Shown here piece by piece: positions 41,362 to 49,685 of a stretch of DNA of 64,000 nt. Location: contig NZ_SPQT01000026.1 of assembly GCF_004571025.1 (NCBI RefSeq), positions 1 to 64,000 of the forward strand, given 5' to 3'. Both the position numbers and the translations under genes were made by a program. How positions within the stretch are numbered: the stretch's first letter is position 1; every line of letters starts with the position of its first letter. This DNA comes from Bradyrhizobium niftali. Lineage in GTDB: Bacteria > Pseudomonadota > Alphaproteobacteria > Rhizobiales > Xanthobacteraceae. The notes under the pieces are model-generated. The model saw only the letters and a list, made by a program, of their open reading frames with translations. It was not told the origin of the DNA and ran no database searches.

Positions 41362-42321
41362 TCAAGGTATGAGCGACGCCGTATAGGCGACTAGCGCGAT
41401 CATGTCGTCGGTGCCGAGGTGTTCGACAACCGGCTTCATGAGGTCACTATTGGAGCCCTTCCGCGCGCCCGACTTGAAGTCGTAAAGCTGACGGAACATG
41501 TACGTGGGCGAACGGGCCGCAATCCCTGGCGCCACGGCAGTCCCTTTGAGGTCGGCACCATGACAAGCGGCGCACTGGACGCGAAGGTCGCCGCTCGCTG
41601 CCAACGCCCGCCCTTTCTGAATGCTGCCAACCGGCACATAGGCGATGAAACGAGCGCGCGAGTCCCGGCTGAGAAAGTGTTCGACGTTTTCCGGAATCTC
41701 GATGATGCGCTGGCCGATGGGCTCTTTCTCGCCGCCATCGATCGGCGCCAGGAACAAGTCCCTGACATGTGTCTTCGGAACGGCGTCGGTTTCTACGACC
41801 GCAATATTCGATCTCGGTTTGATCGACGCAAAATAGTTCGCAGCCTCCTTGAGTTCCTGATCGGTGATGTCCTTGGACGTCTTGATCATCAGGTCGGTGG
41901 CGACGCGGGGCACCGAATTCGTACGCAGGCCCGTCTTGAACTCCACCGTTTGCCGGATGATGTATTCCGCGGAGAAGCCAAACAGGCTGGCATTCTCAGG
42001 GCCGCCCGGTCCGTCCGCCCGGTGGCAGACGCCGCAGGCGAACACGTCAGGCTTTCTCCCCTTTGCGACGATCTCCGGCAAAGCCGGATGGTCTTCGGGA
42101 TGCCAGTCGGGAGCGGCGAACAGATCGCGCAGCTGCGTGAGCGTAAAACCGGCGGCGCTGTCAGGGACTCGCCGGATCGTGCCGTCGTCAGGGGCGCGTT
42201 GAAAACTCGGCGGGTTTACCGGATAGGCCCATGGCGGTGGGCCGTCCTGGCTCTGTGCGGGCGCCCCCGCTGAAGCAAGCGACGTCAGCGAAAGGGCGAA
42301 AAGCGCTGAAGACATCCTCAT
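41362..42321 (-). CDS. Diheme c-type cytochrome, secreted
   Basis: 319 residues from the ATG at 42321; the minus strand reads GGAGG eight bases before it, which decides for this start over ATGs further upstream. The signal peptide is MRMSSALFALSLTSLASAGAPAQS. Two haem motifs, CGVCH in DVFACGVCHRADGPGGPENASL and CAACH in LRVQCAACHGADLKG, define two cytochrome c domains. The N-terminal proline-rich part reads PWAYPVNPP. Domain order fits a bacterial diheme cytochrome c (class I) used as electron shuttle. No oxidase or dehydrogenase gene is adjacent. Confidence 0.85.
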   Translation of the reverse strand: MRMSSALFALSLTSLASAGAPAQSQDGPPPWAYPVNPPSFQRAPDDGTIRRVPDSAAGFTLTQLRDLFAAPDWHPEDHPALPEIVAKGRKPDVFACGVCHRADGPGGPENASLFGFSAEYIIRQTVEFKTGLRTNSVPRVATDLMIKTSKDITDQELKEAANYFASIKPRSNIAVVETDAVPKTHVRDLFLAPIDGGEKEPIGQRIIEIPENVEHFLSRDSRARFIAYVPVGSIQKGRALAASGDLRVQCAACHGADLKGTAVAPGIAARSPTYMFRQLYDFKSGARKGSNSDLMKPVVEHLGTDDMIALVAYTASLIP

Positions 42322-42594
42322 GGCCAAGACCTCCATGCGCATCGGCGGACCTAGACCTTCGAAGCCGAAAGCGTGAAGACCGGCCGCTCGCGAGGCAGTG
42401 CCGCAGAAATCTGCGGGCAGGCGTTCCTCCATCAGGTGTTCCAGGAAGCATTCAAGGGCCGAGACAAGCTGGCGTCAATCAGGGATTTGGGGGCTTGGTC
42501 CGGTTTGGGTGATCGGCACTTTCAGCAAGGTGCTGTTTCCATCTCTCCGTCTCGGCGACGTGATCGCACCCGTCCCGTAATCACGGAAGTTGGA

Positions 42595-43563
42595 TCATTC
42601 GATCACCTCGTCTGCAAACGCCAGCAGCGCAGCAGGGATTTCGAGGCCTAGCGACTTCGCCACCTTGAGGTTGATGACGAACTCGAACCTGGTGGGTTGC
42701 CAGATCGGCAAATCGCCCGGTTTGTCACCCTTGAGGATGCGGCCAACGTAAAGCCCGCCTTGCCGAAAGGCGTCGGTGAGGCTGTTGCCATAGCTCATCA
42801 AACCGCCAGCATCAGCAAATTCCCGCCAAGGATAGATTGCGGGGATGCCAGTGCGTGCCGCAAAATCAACAAGCTGACGACGCTCGAGATTGAAAAGACG
42901 GTCGGAGGTCACAAGCAGCGCATTCGCCCGACGTTGGGCCAATACTGAAAATGCGTTTTCGACCTCAGCAATGCTTCGGGCATCCAAAACGATCAATTGC
43001 AGCCCCGACGAAGATGCTGCTGCGCGCAGAGCGCTGGCGTCCGCATTTGGATTGTCCGGATTGATCAGCACGCCCACCAAAGACTCCTTGGGCAATAGAG
43101 CGCGCAGCAATTCAAATCGCTTCGGCTCCAATGCGCTCACTCGGAATGAAACCCCGGTCGCGTTACCACCCGGACGGTTGATCGATGCTGCGAGCCCCAT
43201 GGCAACCGGATCGAGCCCCACGACAAACACGATCGGTGTTTCCGATGTGGTCGCTTTGGCGGCCAACGCTCCGCCGTTGTCGGCGGTGAAGATGAGTGCG
43301 ACCCGCTTCCGCACCAAGTCGGCTGCGGCGTCTCGCAACTCTTCATTGGCGTTGGGCCAACGTCCTTCAATCAGCACGTTTTGTCCTTCAGCAAATCCCA
43401 TTTGCTTGAGACCGCGGCGAAACGCGTCGCTAAACGTTTCCAGCCCGGGGGCCGGACGGTTCAGAGACCCAATCACCGGGGTCGCCAATTTCTGAGCATG
43501 GGCCGCCAGTGGGAATGTGATCGCGGCACTCCCAAACGCCGAAATGAATTCCCGCCGTCTCAT
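42595..43563 (-). CDS. ABC transporter substrate-binding protein (TrpX/DUF534 type), orphan
   Basis: 322 residues from the ATG at 43563, giving the twin-arginine-like signal MRRREFISAFGSAAITFPLAAHAQ. The longer frame upstream is not needed. It has the ABC_sub_bind pattern: VIGSLNRPAPGLETFSDAFRRGLKQMGFAEGQNVLIEGRWPN, LIFTADNGGALAAKATT, VGVLINPDNPNAD, and AIYPWREFADAGGLMSYG. It is periplasmic. No permease or ATPase gene is beside it, so it may work with components elsewhere or have a sensory role. Such orphans are frequent in Bradyrhizobium. Confidence 0.88.
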   Translation of the reverse strand: MRRREFISAFGSAAITFPLAAHAQKLATPVIGSLNRPAPGLETFSDAFRRGLKQMGFAEGQNVLIEGRWPNANEELRDAAADLVRKRVALIFTADNGGALAAKATTSETPIVFVVGLDPVAMGLAASINRPGGNATGVSFRVSALEPKRFELLRALLPKESLVGVLINPDNPNADASALRAAASSSGLQLIVLDARSIAEVENAFSVLAQRRANALLVTSDRLFNLERRQLVDFAARTGIPAIYPWREFADAGGLMSYGNSLTDAFRQGGLYVGRILKGDKPGDLPIWQPTRFEFVINLKVAKSLGLEIPAALLAFADEVIE

Positions 43564-43806
43564 GCTCGACCCCGCAAAAGCCCGCTCCCTCCAACAATAG
43601 CATGAAAGCGGACCTGAGGTTGTGGTCACGGCTGTTCTGAACGGACCTGATTGGGATGGCCTGAAGCCGGCTCAGGGGTCGCGTCGTATTCGAGCGCGGC
43701 AACGTCCGCGATGGGCCCAGAAGCAGTCATCGCACCCAACCCATCAATAAGAGAGGTCGCCTTGCGAACGACCTCTCCTTTGCCCGGCAATGCACGCCTG
43801 TTGCGA

Positions 43807-44508
43807 TCAGCTTTTTTGAACGGCGGCAGCAGCCTTGCGAATGACGTCGATAACGACGTTTGGCTGGGAGAGCATCGGCACGTGGCTGCTCGCCACCTCG
43901 GTGACGGTCGCTCCCATGCGCTTCGAGACCCAGCGTTGCAGATCGGGATGCACGGTGTGGTCTTGCGTGGCCAGAATGTACCAGCTTGGCTTCGACCTCC
44001 ACGCGACTTTGTCGGCGCTGAGCTTCTGCTGCTGGAACAGATTGTAGACGGGCGCATAATGGGTGGCCCAAACCAGCTTCTGGTCTTCCTCGGAGAGGTC
44101 TCCTGCGAAGAACTCGGTGCCATTCGGAAGCATCCAGGCACGCCCATCGGCGACCTCGACGCGCGAAAAAATATCCGACGGATACTTGTCGAGCTGATCC
44201 TGTACGGTCTCGCCGGCATCCGGAGCGACCGCTGCAATGTAGACGAGGCCAACCACGCGCTCGTCGGTCCCCGCGCCCGTGATGGTGGCTCCTCCATAGG
44301 AATGACCGACGAGGAGGACCGGGCTGCCGACACGATTGAGTGTGCGCTTAACCGTCGCAAGGTCCTCTTCGTAGGAGTCGAGGCCATATTGAACGGCGAT
44401 GACCTCGTAACCATCAGCCTGCAACGCAGGAATGACTTTGCTGAAACAAGAGCCATCGGCCCAGATGCCGTGGCAGAAAACGATCGTTGGTTTGGTCTGT
44501 GCAGGCAT
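43807..44508 (-). CDS. Alpha/beta hydrolase
   Basis: 233 residues. It has TIVFCHGIWADGSCFSKVIPALQADGYEV (oxyanion region), the nucleophile elbow PVLLVGHSYGGATI (GHSYGG), and SSHVPMLSQPNVVIDVI with the catalytic His. It belongs to the group of small esterases/haloperoxidase-like hydrolases. The substrate is unknown. It is divergent from the LysR gene at 44669, with a clear LysR-type dyad between them, so it is probably that regulator's target. Confidence 0.9.
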   Translation of the reverse strand: MPAQTKPTIVFCHGIWADGSCFSKVIPALQADGYEVIAVQYGLDSYEEDLATVKRTLNRVGSPVLLVGHSYGGATITGAGTDERVVGLVYIAAVAPDAGETVQDQLDKYPSDIFSRVEVADGRAWMLPNGTEFFAGDLSEEDQKLVWATHYAPVYNLFQQQKLSADKVAWRSKPSWYILATQDHTVHPDLQRWVSKRMGATVTEVASSHVPMLSQPNVVIDVIRKAAAAVQKS

Positions 44509-44603
44509 ACTGCATTCCCTTTTCTTGCATGAGTTTGAGCGATGGAGGCATGCTGGAAGGCTTAGAACGCGGCTGACGGGTATCCCCCATTGCGAGGCTC
44601 AAC

Positions 44604-44629
44604 CTATTCGGTCATAAATGTCCGAATAG
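44604..44629. promoter_or_regulatory. LysR-type operator between hydrolase and lysR
   Basis: CTATTCGG (44604-44611) and CCGAATAG (44622-44629) are exact complements with a 10-bp spacer. It lies in the 160-bp divergent intergenic region, 40 bp before the LysR start. It contains the T-N11-A pattern expected of LysR boxes. Confidence 0.65.
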
Positions 44630-44668
44630 CTGTGTTTCGTTCGGTTCTTTCATGATTAGAAGTCCGAA

Positions 44669-45589
44669 ATGACCACGATTTTGGAAAGAACAGCTGGTCT
44701 GCTGGCCTTCGTACGAACGGTTGATACGGGTTCTTTCGCGGGCGCCGCGAGGCTCATCGGCGCCAGTCCTTCAGCCGTATCCAAAAGCGTCGCGCGCCTC
44801 GAACAACGTCTCGGCGTGCGCTTGCTGCAGCGCTCGACGCGCACGCTCAGCCCGACGTCCGAAGGCGCCGCTTATTATGAACATGTTGCCCCCCATTTAC
44901 GCGCGATCGAGGAAGCCGATGACATCGTGCAGGCTCCGGGCAACGTACGTGGCGTGCTTCGGGTCACCGTGCCGAGTACGTTCGGACGTCCATTGATCTC
45001 TGCATGGGCGGGCTCGTTCCTGGAACGCTATCCAGACATCAAGCTCGACCTCAGCGTCACGGACCGCCGTGTCGATCTCATTCGCGAGGGTTTCGACCTC
45101 GCGGTGAGAATTGGCGAACTGGAAGACACCAACCTGATCGGCCGCTCGTTGGGCGTGCTGCAATACGTTCTGGGCGCATCGCCGGAATACCTTGAGCGCC
45201 GGGGAATTCCGCGGTCAATCGACGATCTCAGGCAGCATGCCTGCCTTCGCCACCTGCTCGGCGGCCGGCCGCAAGCCTTCACTTTTGCGGACGGCACCCG
45301 GGTCATCCCCAATGGCCCCTTCGATAGCGACGATGCTCAGTCGTTGATCGAGGCGGTCGTAAAGGGCGTTGGCATCACGCAGTTCATGCGCATCGCAATC
45401 GAGGACGAGCTTGCCGCCGGACGACTGAATGTCGTGCTGCCGGAGATACCGATGTTCACCACGCCGGTCTACGTCCTGCACGCGTTCGGACGGCAACTCC
45501 CGCTGCGGGCGCGCTTGTTCATCGATTTTCTCGTCGAGGCCTTGGGCGTGTCGCGCAACCCTGAACTTTCGGTACAGGCCAGCCGCTGA
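44669..45589 (+). CDS. LysR-family regulator whose 3' end runs into a foreign fragment
   Basis: 306 residues. The HTH is typical: GLLAFVRTVDTGSFAGAARLIGASPSAVSKSVARLEQRLGVRLLQRSTRTLSPTSEG. The effector domain has RVTVPSTFGRPLISAWAGSFLERYPDIKLDLSVTDRRVDLIREGFDLAVRIGELEDTNLIGR, of the CrgA-like subgroup. The last codons, from base 45577 on, and the stop codon TGA (45587-45589) lie inside a copied piece of the DUF2158 gene read in another frame. The natural end may thus have been replaced, although the domain fold is complete by that point. Confidence 0.9.
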   Translation: MTTILERTAGLLAFVRTVDTGSFAGAARLIGASPSAVSKSVARLEQRLGVRLLQRSTRTLSPTSEGAAYYEHVAPHLRAIEEADDIVQAPGNVRGVLRVTVPSTFGRPLISAWAGSFLERYPDIKLDLSVTDRRVDLIREGFDLAVRIGELEDTNLIGRSLGVLQYVLGASPEYLERRGIPRSIDDLRQHACLRHLLGGRPQAFTFADGTRVIPNGPFDSDDAQSLIEAVVKGVGITQFMRIAIEDELAAGRLNVVLPEIPMFTTPVYVLHAFGRQLPLRARLFIDFLVEALGVSRNPELSVQASR

Positions 45590-45635
45590 CTGTCGCAGAA
45601 GTCAAAGGCGACGACGTGATCTGCCGCTCGCCGTG
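45577..45635 (+). pseudogene. Rearranged fragment of the DUF2158 gene
   Basis: Bases 45577-45623 match 39407-39453 with one difference (a C to T at 45591). Bases 45624-45635 match 39497-39508. The 43 bp between (39454-39496) are missing. CTG ends both sides of the deletion, so a slip or recombination across microhomology is likely. The start of DUF2158 and its acidic tail are also absent. It is a non-functional relic, not a gene. Confidence 0.8.
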
Positions 45636-45643
45636 ACGTCCTG

Positions 45644-45728
45644 ATTACGGTGACAGTGCACTCAATCCCCCGCTCATCACGCGCGAAACCTATCCGCGAC
45701 AGCAAGTTGAGTGCACTGTCACCGTAAT
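45644..45728. repeat. 22-bp perfect inverted repeat with 41-nt loop, MITE- or REP-like
   Basis: Left arm 45644-45665 (ATTACGGTGACAGTGCACTC..) and right arm 45707-45728 are exact complements over 22 bp. No frame is present in the loop. GGTGACAGTGCAC arms recur, by my recollection, beside REP-associated transposases in several proteobacteria, but none is nearby. The long stem could also stop transcription coming from the LysR gene. Confidence 0.7.
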
Positions 45729-45744
45729 TCTGAGTTGGGTGATA

Positions 45745-45817
45745 AGCCGCCGATGACGGCCAAGCCGGGCGGCTTCCGCCTTGGGCCCGCAAGCCGACGG
45801 TCATGAGTACACGCCCC
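45745..45817. repeat. Direct repeat copy A flanking the acyltransferase gene
   Basis: It begins AGCCGCCGATGACGGCCAAG and ends CATGAGTACACGCCCC. It matches copy B (47076-47146) over its first 28 bp exactly and then with several substitutions and a 2-bp size difference. Followed by CCGCGGTCCAGGCGCGAATGC, a piece that also recurs as TGCGGTCCAGGCACGAATGC near 47630. Confidence 0.65.
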
Positions 45818-45877
45818 GAGAGAGGTTCAATCCGCGGTCCAGGCGCGAATGCGGCCTGGGCCGGGGTCATCACGCGA

Positions 45878-46927
45878 TTATTCGGCCCGTGCTGGAATAC
45901 GCATGGCTGCCTCCCGTCTCGGGACATCCGAGGTCTGTTGGTCGCGGCGCATCAGGCTCCACTTGCGGCCCCAACCGATGAGCGGCGCCTCAATGATGAT
46001 GTGCAAGGCAAAGGCGAGACCGATGGAGAGCAGAATGCTGGCAGCGATTGTCCCGGACGTAGATAGCAGCCACATCCCAGTAAAGTTGGTGATCCATTTT
46101 ATCACCAGGTAGTGGACGATATACAGCGAGTACGAAATCTTGCCGAACCATTGGAGGATCGGCGAAAAGGACTGCCCTTCGATCTCGGCAGACACGACGG
46201 CATGGATGAGCAATCCCGCAGCGAGGCCATAGGTGGGCACGCGTGCCAATTGCGGATCGGCCGATCCGGACACGAAGATCCAGTACCAGCCGGCCGCAAA
46301 CAGGCCTGCGGAAATTGCAAGAATGCGGCGCGAAAAGCGCAATCCACCGTTCCTGTGGAGATAGGCGATGCCGACGCCGGCGCCGAATTCCAGGACCAGC
46401 GGATGGGAATAGATGCCAAGCTGCAGGCGGAATACGACGGCAACAACGACCATGCCGAGCCCCGCGAACAGCAGCTCGAACACCCGGTTCGGCGCGATCG
46501 CAAGGATGGACGCAACTGCGGCATAGAAGTGCAATTCGAAAGCAATCGACCAGGCCGGCCCGAGGTACCAGTTCGGATATGTCCACGCGAAGATGAGGCC
46601 GAGGTCGAGTGGGGGACGCTTCTCCGGCGACAGCTCGATCCAAGACGAGCTAACGAACGCCACCAGCAACACGAGCCAGTAGACCGGATAAATTCGAACA
46701 GCTCGTCTGAAGGTGAAATTCAACGGGTCGCGCTGCCCCGCCGCCGTGGTTGCGATGATGAAGCCGGAGATAACAAAGAAGACGTCGACGCCGCTTGCAA
46801 GAATGGTGAGGACGCCTTCGGCGACGCCCGGGCCGACCATATCGGGTCGCGCGCTGACTGCGTGTCCGCAGACCACCGACAGCACGGCAACGCCGCGCAT
46901 TGCCTCTACACCCGCGAAGACCCGCAA
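45878..46927 (-). CDS. Acyltransferase family 3 (OafA/YrhL-like) membrane protein
   Basis: 349 residues from a TTG at 46927; an in-frame stop lies just upstream and a later ATG would cut the conserved start. VFAGVEAMRGVAVLSVVCGHAV carries the catalytic His in the first helix. VDVFFVISGFIIATTAAG, FTFRRAVRIYPVYWL (RxxR/Y motif) and WSIAFELHFYAAVASIL follow among about ten membrane helices. The family O-acylates sugars of the cell surface. NolL-type nodulation acetyltransferases belong to it, but nothing here supports that role. It lacks a sugar-synthesis neighbour and sits between copies of a direct repeat. Confidence 0.85.
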   Translation of the reverse strand: MRVFAGVEAMRGVAVLSVVCGHAVSARPDMVGPGVAEGVLTILASGVDVFFVISGFIIATTAAGQRDPLNFTFRRAVRIYPVYWLVLLVAFVSSSWIELSPEKRPPLDLGLIFAWTYPNWYLGPAWSIAFELHFYAAVASILAIAPNRVFELLFAGLGMVVVAVVFRLQLGIYSHPLVLEFGAGVGIAYLHRNGGLRFSRRILAISAGLFAAGWYWIFVSGSADPQLARVPTYGLAAGLLIHAVVSAEIEGQSFSPILQWFGKISYSLYIVHYLVIKWITNFTGMWLLSTSGTIAASILLSIGLAFALHIIIEAPLIGWGRKWSLMRRDQQTSDVPRREAAMRIPARAE

Positions 46928-47270
46928 AACGCCTCGGCACTCTCAATTACAAATTGCATCCTATCTGCACGCCAGAATACTAATAAACGGTTGTGACAAC
47001 CTAATAACATCTACTTTCGGATGTATTGAGTGGACTGCGAGGGGGCCACATTCTGACATGACCGCTACGGTCATCAGCCGCCGATGACGGCCAAGCCGGG
47101 CGACGGCCGGCTTGGGCTCGGAAGCCGACCTTCATGAGTACGCCCCAGCCGACCGCTCGCCCATGCGGGTCCGTGATGGCGGGGATGTGATCGGTCGTGA
47201 AGCCGACATCTATTGGGGCTGCGCGGCCGAGCGTTAAGTAACGAGCCGGGGGGCAGCTGGAGAAAAAGCG
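46928..47270. other. 343-bp gap with promoter region and repeat copy B
   Basis: No gene is seen. GGTTGTGACAACC (46989-47001) is a 13-bp perfect dyad 62 bp upstream of the acyltransferase start and may be a regulator site. The GTTTATTAG AT-rich stretch beside it fits a promoter. Repeat copy B lies at 47076-47146. GAGCCGGGGGG may be the ribosome site for the following small gene. Confidence 0.4.
47076..47146. repeat. Direct repeat copy B flanking the acyltransferase gene
   Basis: It is the same orientation as copy A (45745-45817). It reads AGCCGCCGATGACGGCCAAG at the start, then GGCGACGGCCGGCTTGGGCT, and ends CATGAGTACGCCCC. The two copies lie about 1.3 kb apart and bracket the acyltransferase gene. 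Confidence 0.65.
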
Positions 47271-47546
47271 ATGCGTTTCATCCTGGCGTTGAGCCTATTG
47301 ATCCCCCTGTACGGCGTTGCGAACGCGGCGCCGGCGCATAACCCCCACCGGCACGCTGCTGTTCGCTCCCATCAGGGCACGATCGCACCAAGTTCCGCTT
47401 CGAGCTTTGCCTACGCGCCACCTCAGGCGCCGACCGAATACCGTTCCGCCCCCTCCGATGGCGACCATGAAGCGTATTTCGGCGCTTCGCAGGGTTATGC
47501 GCCTGGCGAAAAGGAGCGTTTTCTCCACAGCTTGTTCGGCCCATGA
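47271..47546 (+). CDS. Small secreted protein of unknown function
   Basis: 91 residues from an ATG. A signal peptide (MRFILALSLLIPLYGVANAAPA) is followed by a low-complexity His/Ser/Pro/Tyr-rich body (HNPHRHAAVRSHQGTIAPSSASSFAYAPPQAPTEY). It ends in EAYFGASQGYAPGEKERFLHSLFGP. I do not recognise it. The composition is typical of short periplasmic proteins of Bradyrhizobium. Confidence 0.6.
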   Translation: MRFILALSLLIPLYGVANAAPAHNPHRHAAVRSHQGTIAPSSASSFAYAPPQAPTEYRSAPSDGDHEAYFGASQGYAPGEKERFLHSLFGP

Positions 47547-47651
47547 ATGCCTGGGGCCAGCAACCTTCCATGTTGAGCCAAAGGCGCCGCAAGTGACGTC
47601 TTCGGCTTGCATCGGGCCAACCGCGGAATCTGCGGTCCAGGCACGAATGCT

Positions 47652-48422
47652 CTAGGCGAACAGTTGCCTCGCCGCAGCCGAGATCATCACCATCCCGCCC
47701 GTGATCACCGCGACGTCGAGGATCGCCGTGTGGATGTGCACCGGCATCCGCTCGACAAAGGCTTTTGCGAGGAACGCGCCGGGGATCGCGATCGCCCCGA
47801 TCAGCAGTGCGAAGGCGAGCACCTGCGCATTTACGGCGCCGGCGAGGCCAAACACCGAGATCTTGATGAGGCCGGTGCCGAGCGAGATCATCGCATCGGT
47901 CGCGATCACGGCGGCGCCTTCGAGGCCGGCCGCCATCAGCAGCGAGAGCAGGATCACGCCGGAGCCCGACGTGCCGCCGACCAGCACGCCGTAGCCGACG
48001 GAGCCGGCGGCAAGGCCGGTGTCGCCGATCCTGACCTGGCGGCGGCGGAGCACGCGGCGCAGCGGCACGCTCAGGATCAGCATGGTGCCGATCACGAGCG
48101 CGGCGCCCGCATTGGTGAGGCGCGTGTAGCCGTAGGCGCCGAGCGCGGTCGTCAATGCCGCGCAGGCGAGCACGATCAGCGCGCGGCGGCGGTCGGCATA
48201 GCGGACATAGGCGAGCGCACGGCTCGAATTGGTGAAGATCGCGGAGATCGCGATGATCGGCACCACGGGCTCGGCGCCGACCAGCGGCACCAGCACCAGC
48301 GGCATCAGCGCGCCGGTGCCGTAACCAGCGAGACCACCGATGATCGAAGCAAACAACGCCATCAACGCGACCAGCAGGAGCTGAAAGACCGAGATGTCGG
48401 CGAAGCCTGAGACGATGGTCAC
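47652..48422 (-). CDS. TSUP family sulfite exporter-like membrane protein
   Basis: 256 residues from a GTG at 48422 that overlaps the cca stop (GTGA), so the genes are coupled. Eight or so membrane helices are visible. ALFASIIGGLAGYGTGALMPLVLVPLVG is the TauE/SafE family signature and is repeated as VLVGGTSGSGVILLSLLMAAGL in the second half, with AFLAKAFVERM near the end. TSUP proteins export sulfite or organosulfonates. The substrate here is unknown. Confidence 0.88.
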   Translation of the reverse strand: MTIVSGFADISVFQLLLVALMALFASIIGGLAGYGTGALMPLVLVPLVGAEPVVPIIAISAIFTNSSRALAYVRYADRRRALIVLACAALTTALGAYGYTRLTNAGAALVIGTMLILSVPLRRVLRRRQVRIGDTGLAAGSVGYGVLVGGTSGSGVILLSLLMAAGLEGAAVIATDAMISLGTGLIKISVFGLAGAVNAQVLAFALLIGAIAIPGAFLAKAFVERMPVHIHTAILDVAVITGGMVMISAAARQLFA

Positions 48423-49675
48423 GTTTTCCGTTCGCGGCTGACGCGGGCCGCAGCTTGATCTGCGATGGAAGCGAGCGCGGCTTCCTCTAGTGGAAAATCC
48501 GCCGCAAGCCAAGCGTCCTCGGCGAGTGTCAACACATGTCCGAGCGCGGGCCCTTCGGCCATCCCGCGCGCGATGAAATCGGCGGCGCGAAGCGGAAATT
48601 TCGGCGCAGTCCAGCGCCGCGGCAGCTCGGCGAGTTCGCGCCAGCGCGACGAATGCACGTCGCTCGCCGCCCGCGCCCAGCCGAGCAACACGCGATCGTG
48701 ATAGGGCTCCGCACCGAGCCGGTAGAGCAGCCGCCGCGCATTGGCCTCGTCCTTGGTGGCGAACCGCCACCAGCGGTGCCCCATCGAATCCAGCGCCTTG
48801 GCCTCGGCATTGGAGAGCCGCAGGCGCGTGGCGACGCGCTTGGCGTCTTCCGTCACGGCCACCGTCAGCGCGGCCAGGCGCCGCGTGCTGCTTGCCGGCA
48901 GGCCGAGCGCGCGCTCGATCGCGACCATCGTCGCCAGCGGCCCGGTATAGACGACGCCGCCGGTCAGCGCCTGCAGCAATCCGCCCTCGGCCATGGCCAG
49001 CACGGCGGCGGACACACCGCCGGCCACCAGCAGCTTCAGCATCTCCATGCGCACCCGCTCGGCCGACAGGCTGGCAAGGCCCGCGCGTCCGCGGATGCAT
49101 GCGAGGTAGCCATCGCGGTCGGGCTCGCCGGCGCCGAAGGCGGCGTGGATGCGGAAGAAGCGCAGGATGCGCAAATAATCCTCGGCGATGCGCTGATCAG
49201 GGTCGCCGATGAAGCGCACGCGGCGCGCTCTGGCATCCGCGATCCCGCCGACATAGTCGTACACGACACCTGTCGCATCGACCGACAGGCCGTTCATGGT
49301 GAAGTCGCGCCGCTCAGCGTCCTTCACCCAGTCGCGGCCGAACGCGACCTTGGCCTTGCGGCCGAAGGTCTCGGTGTCCTCGCGCAGCGTCGTGACCTCA
49401 TAGGGATGGCCGTCGATGACCAGCGTGATGGTGCCGTGCTCGATGCCGGTCGGCACGCTCTTGATGCCGGCGGCTTTGGCGCGCCGCACCACCTCCTCCG
49501 GCAGCGCCGTGGTCGCGATGTCGATGTCGCCGGGCGTAAGATCGAGCAGCGCGTTGCGCACCGCGCCGCCGACCACCCGCGCCTCCTCGCCATCGGCGCC
49601 AAGCAATTGCAGGACGCGCGCGGTCCCGCCGGAGATCAGCCATGGCGCACCGGCGAGGATCGGCTCCGCGCTCAT
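48419..49675 (-). CDS. cca: CCA tRNA nucleotidyltransferase / poly(A) polymerase family
   Basis: 418 residues. The nucleotidyltransferase head has VVGGAVRNALLDLTPGDIDIAT, with the GG and DxD catalytic Asps, then the class II neck RVRFIGDPDQRIAEDYLRILRFFRIHAAFG and body SAERVRMEMLKLL. The C-terminal body has low conservation. It adds or repairs the 3' CCA end of tRNAs. It overlaps the TSUP gene and follows DUF6111 by 10 bp. Confidence 0.94.
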   Translation of the reverse strand: MSAEPILAGAPWLISGGTARVLQLLGADGEEARVVGGAVRNALLDLTPGDIDIATTALPEEVVRRAKAAGIKSVPTGIEHGTITLVIDGHPYEVTTLREDTETFGRKAKVAFGRDWVKDAERRDFTMNGLSVDATGVVYDYVGGIADARARRVRFIGDPDQRIAEDYLRILRFFRIHAAFGAGEPDRDGYLACIRGRAGLASLSAERVRMEMLKLLVAGGVSAAVLAMAEGGLLQALTGGVVYTGPLATMVAIERALGLPASSTRRLAALTVAVTEDAKRVATRLRLSNAEAKALDSMGHRWWRFATKDEANARRLLYRLGAEPYHDRVLLGWARAASDVHSSRWRELAELPRRWTAPKFPLRAADFIARGMAEGPALGHVLTLAEDAWLAADFPLEEAALASIADQAAARVSRERKT

Positions 49676-49685
49676 CGGCAGGCCC

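Noticed and set aside
45878..46927. Acyltransferase considered as a nodulation gene (NolL type)
   Set aside because: Family membership alone does not support this; no nod box or other nod gene is in the window.
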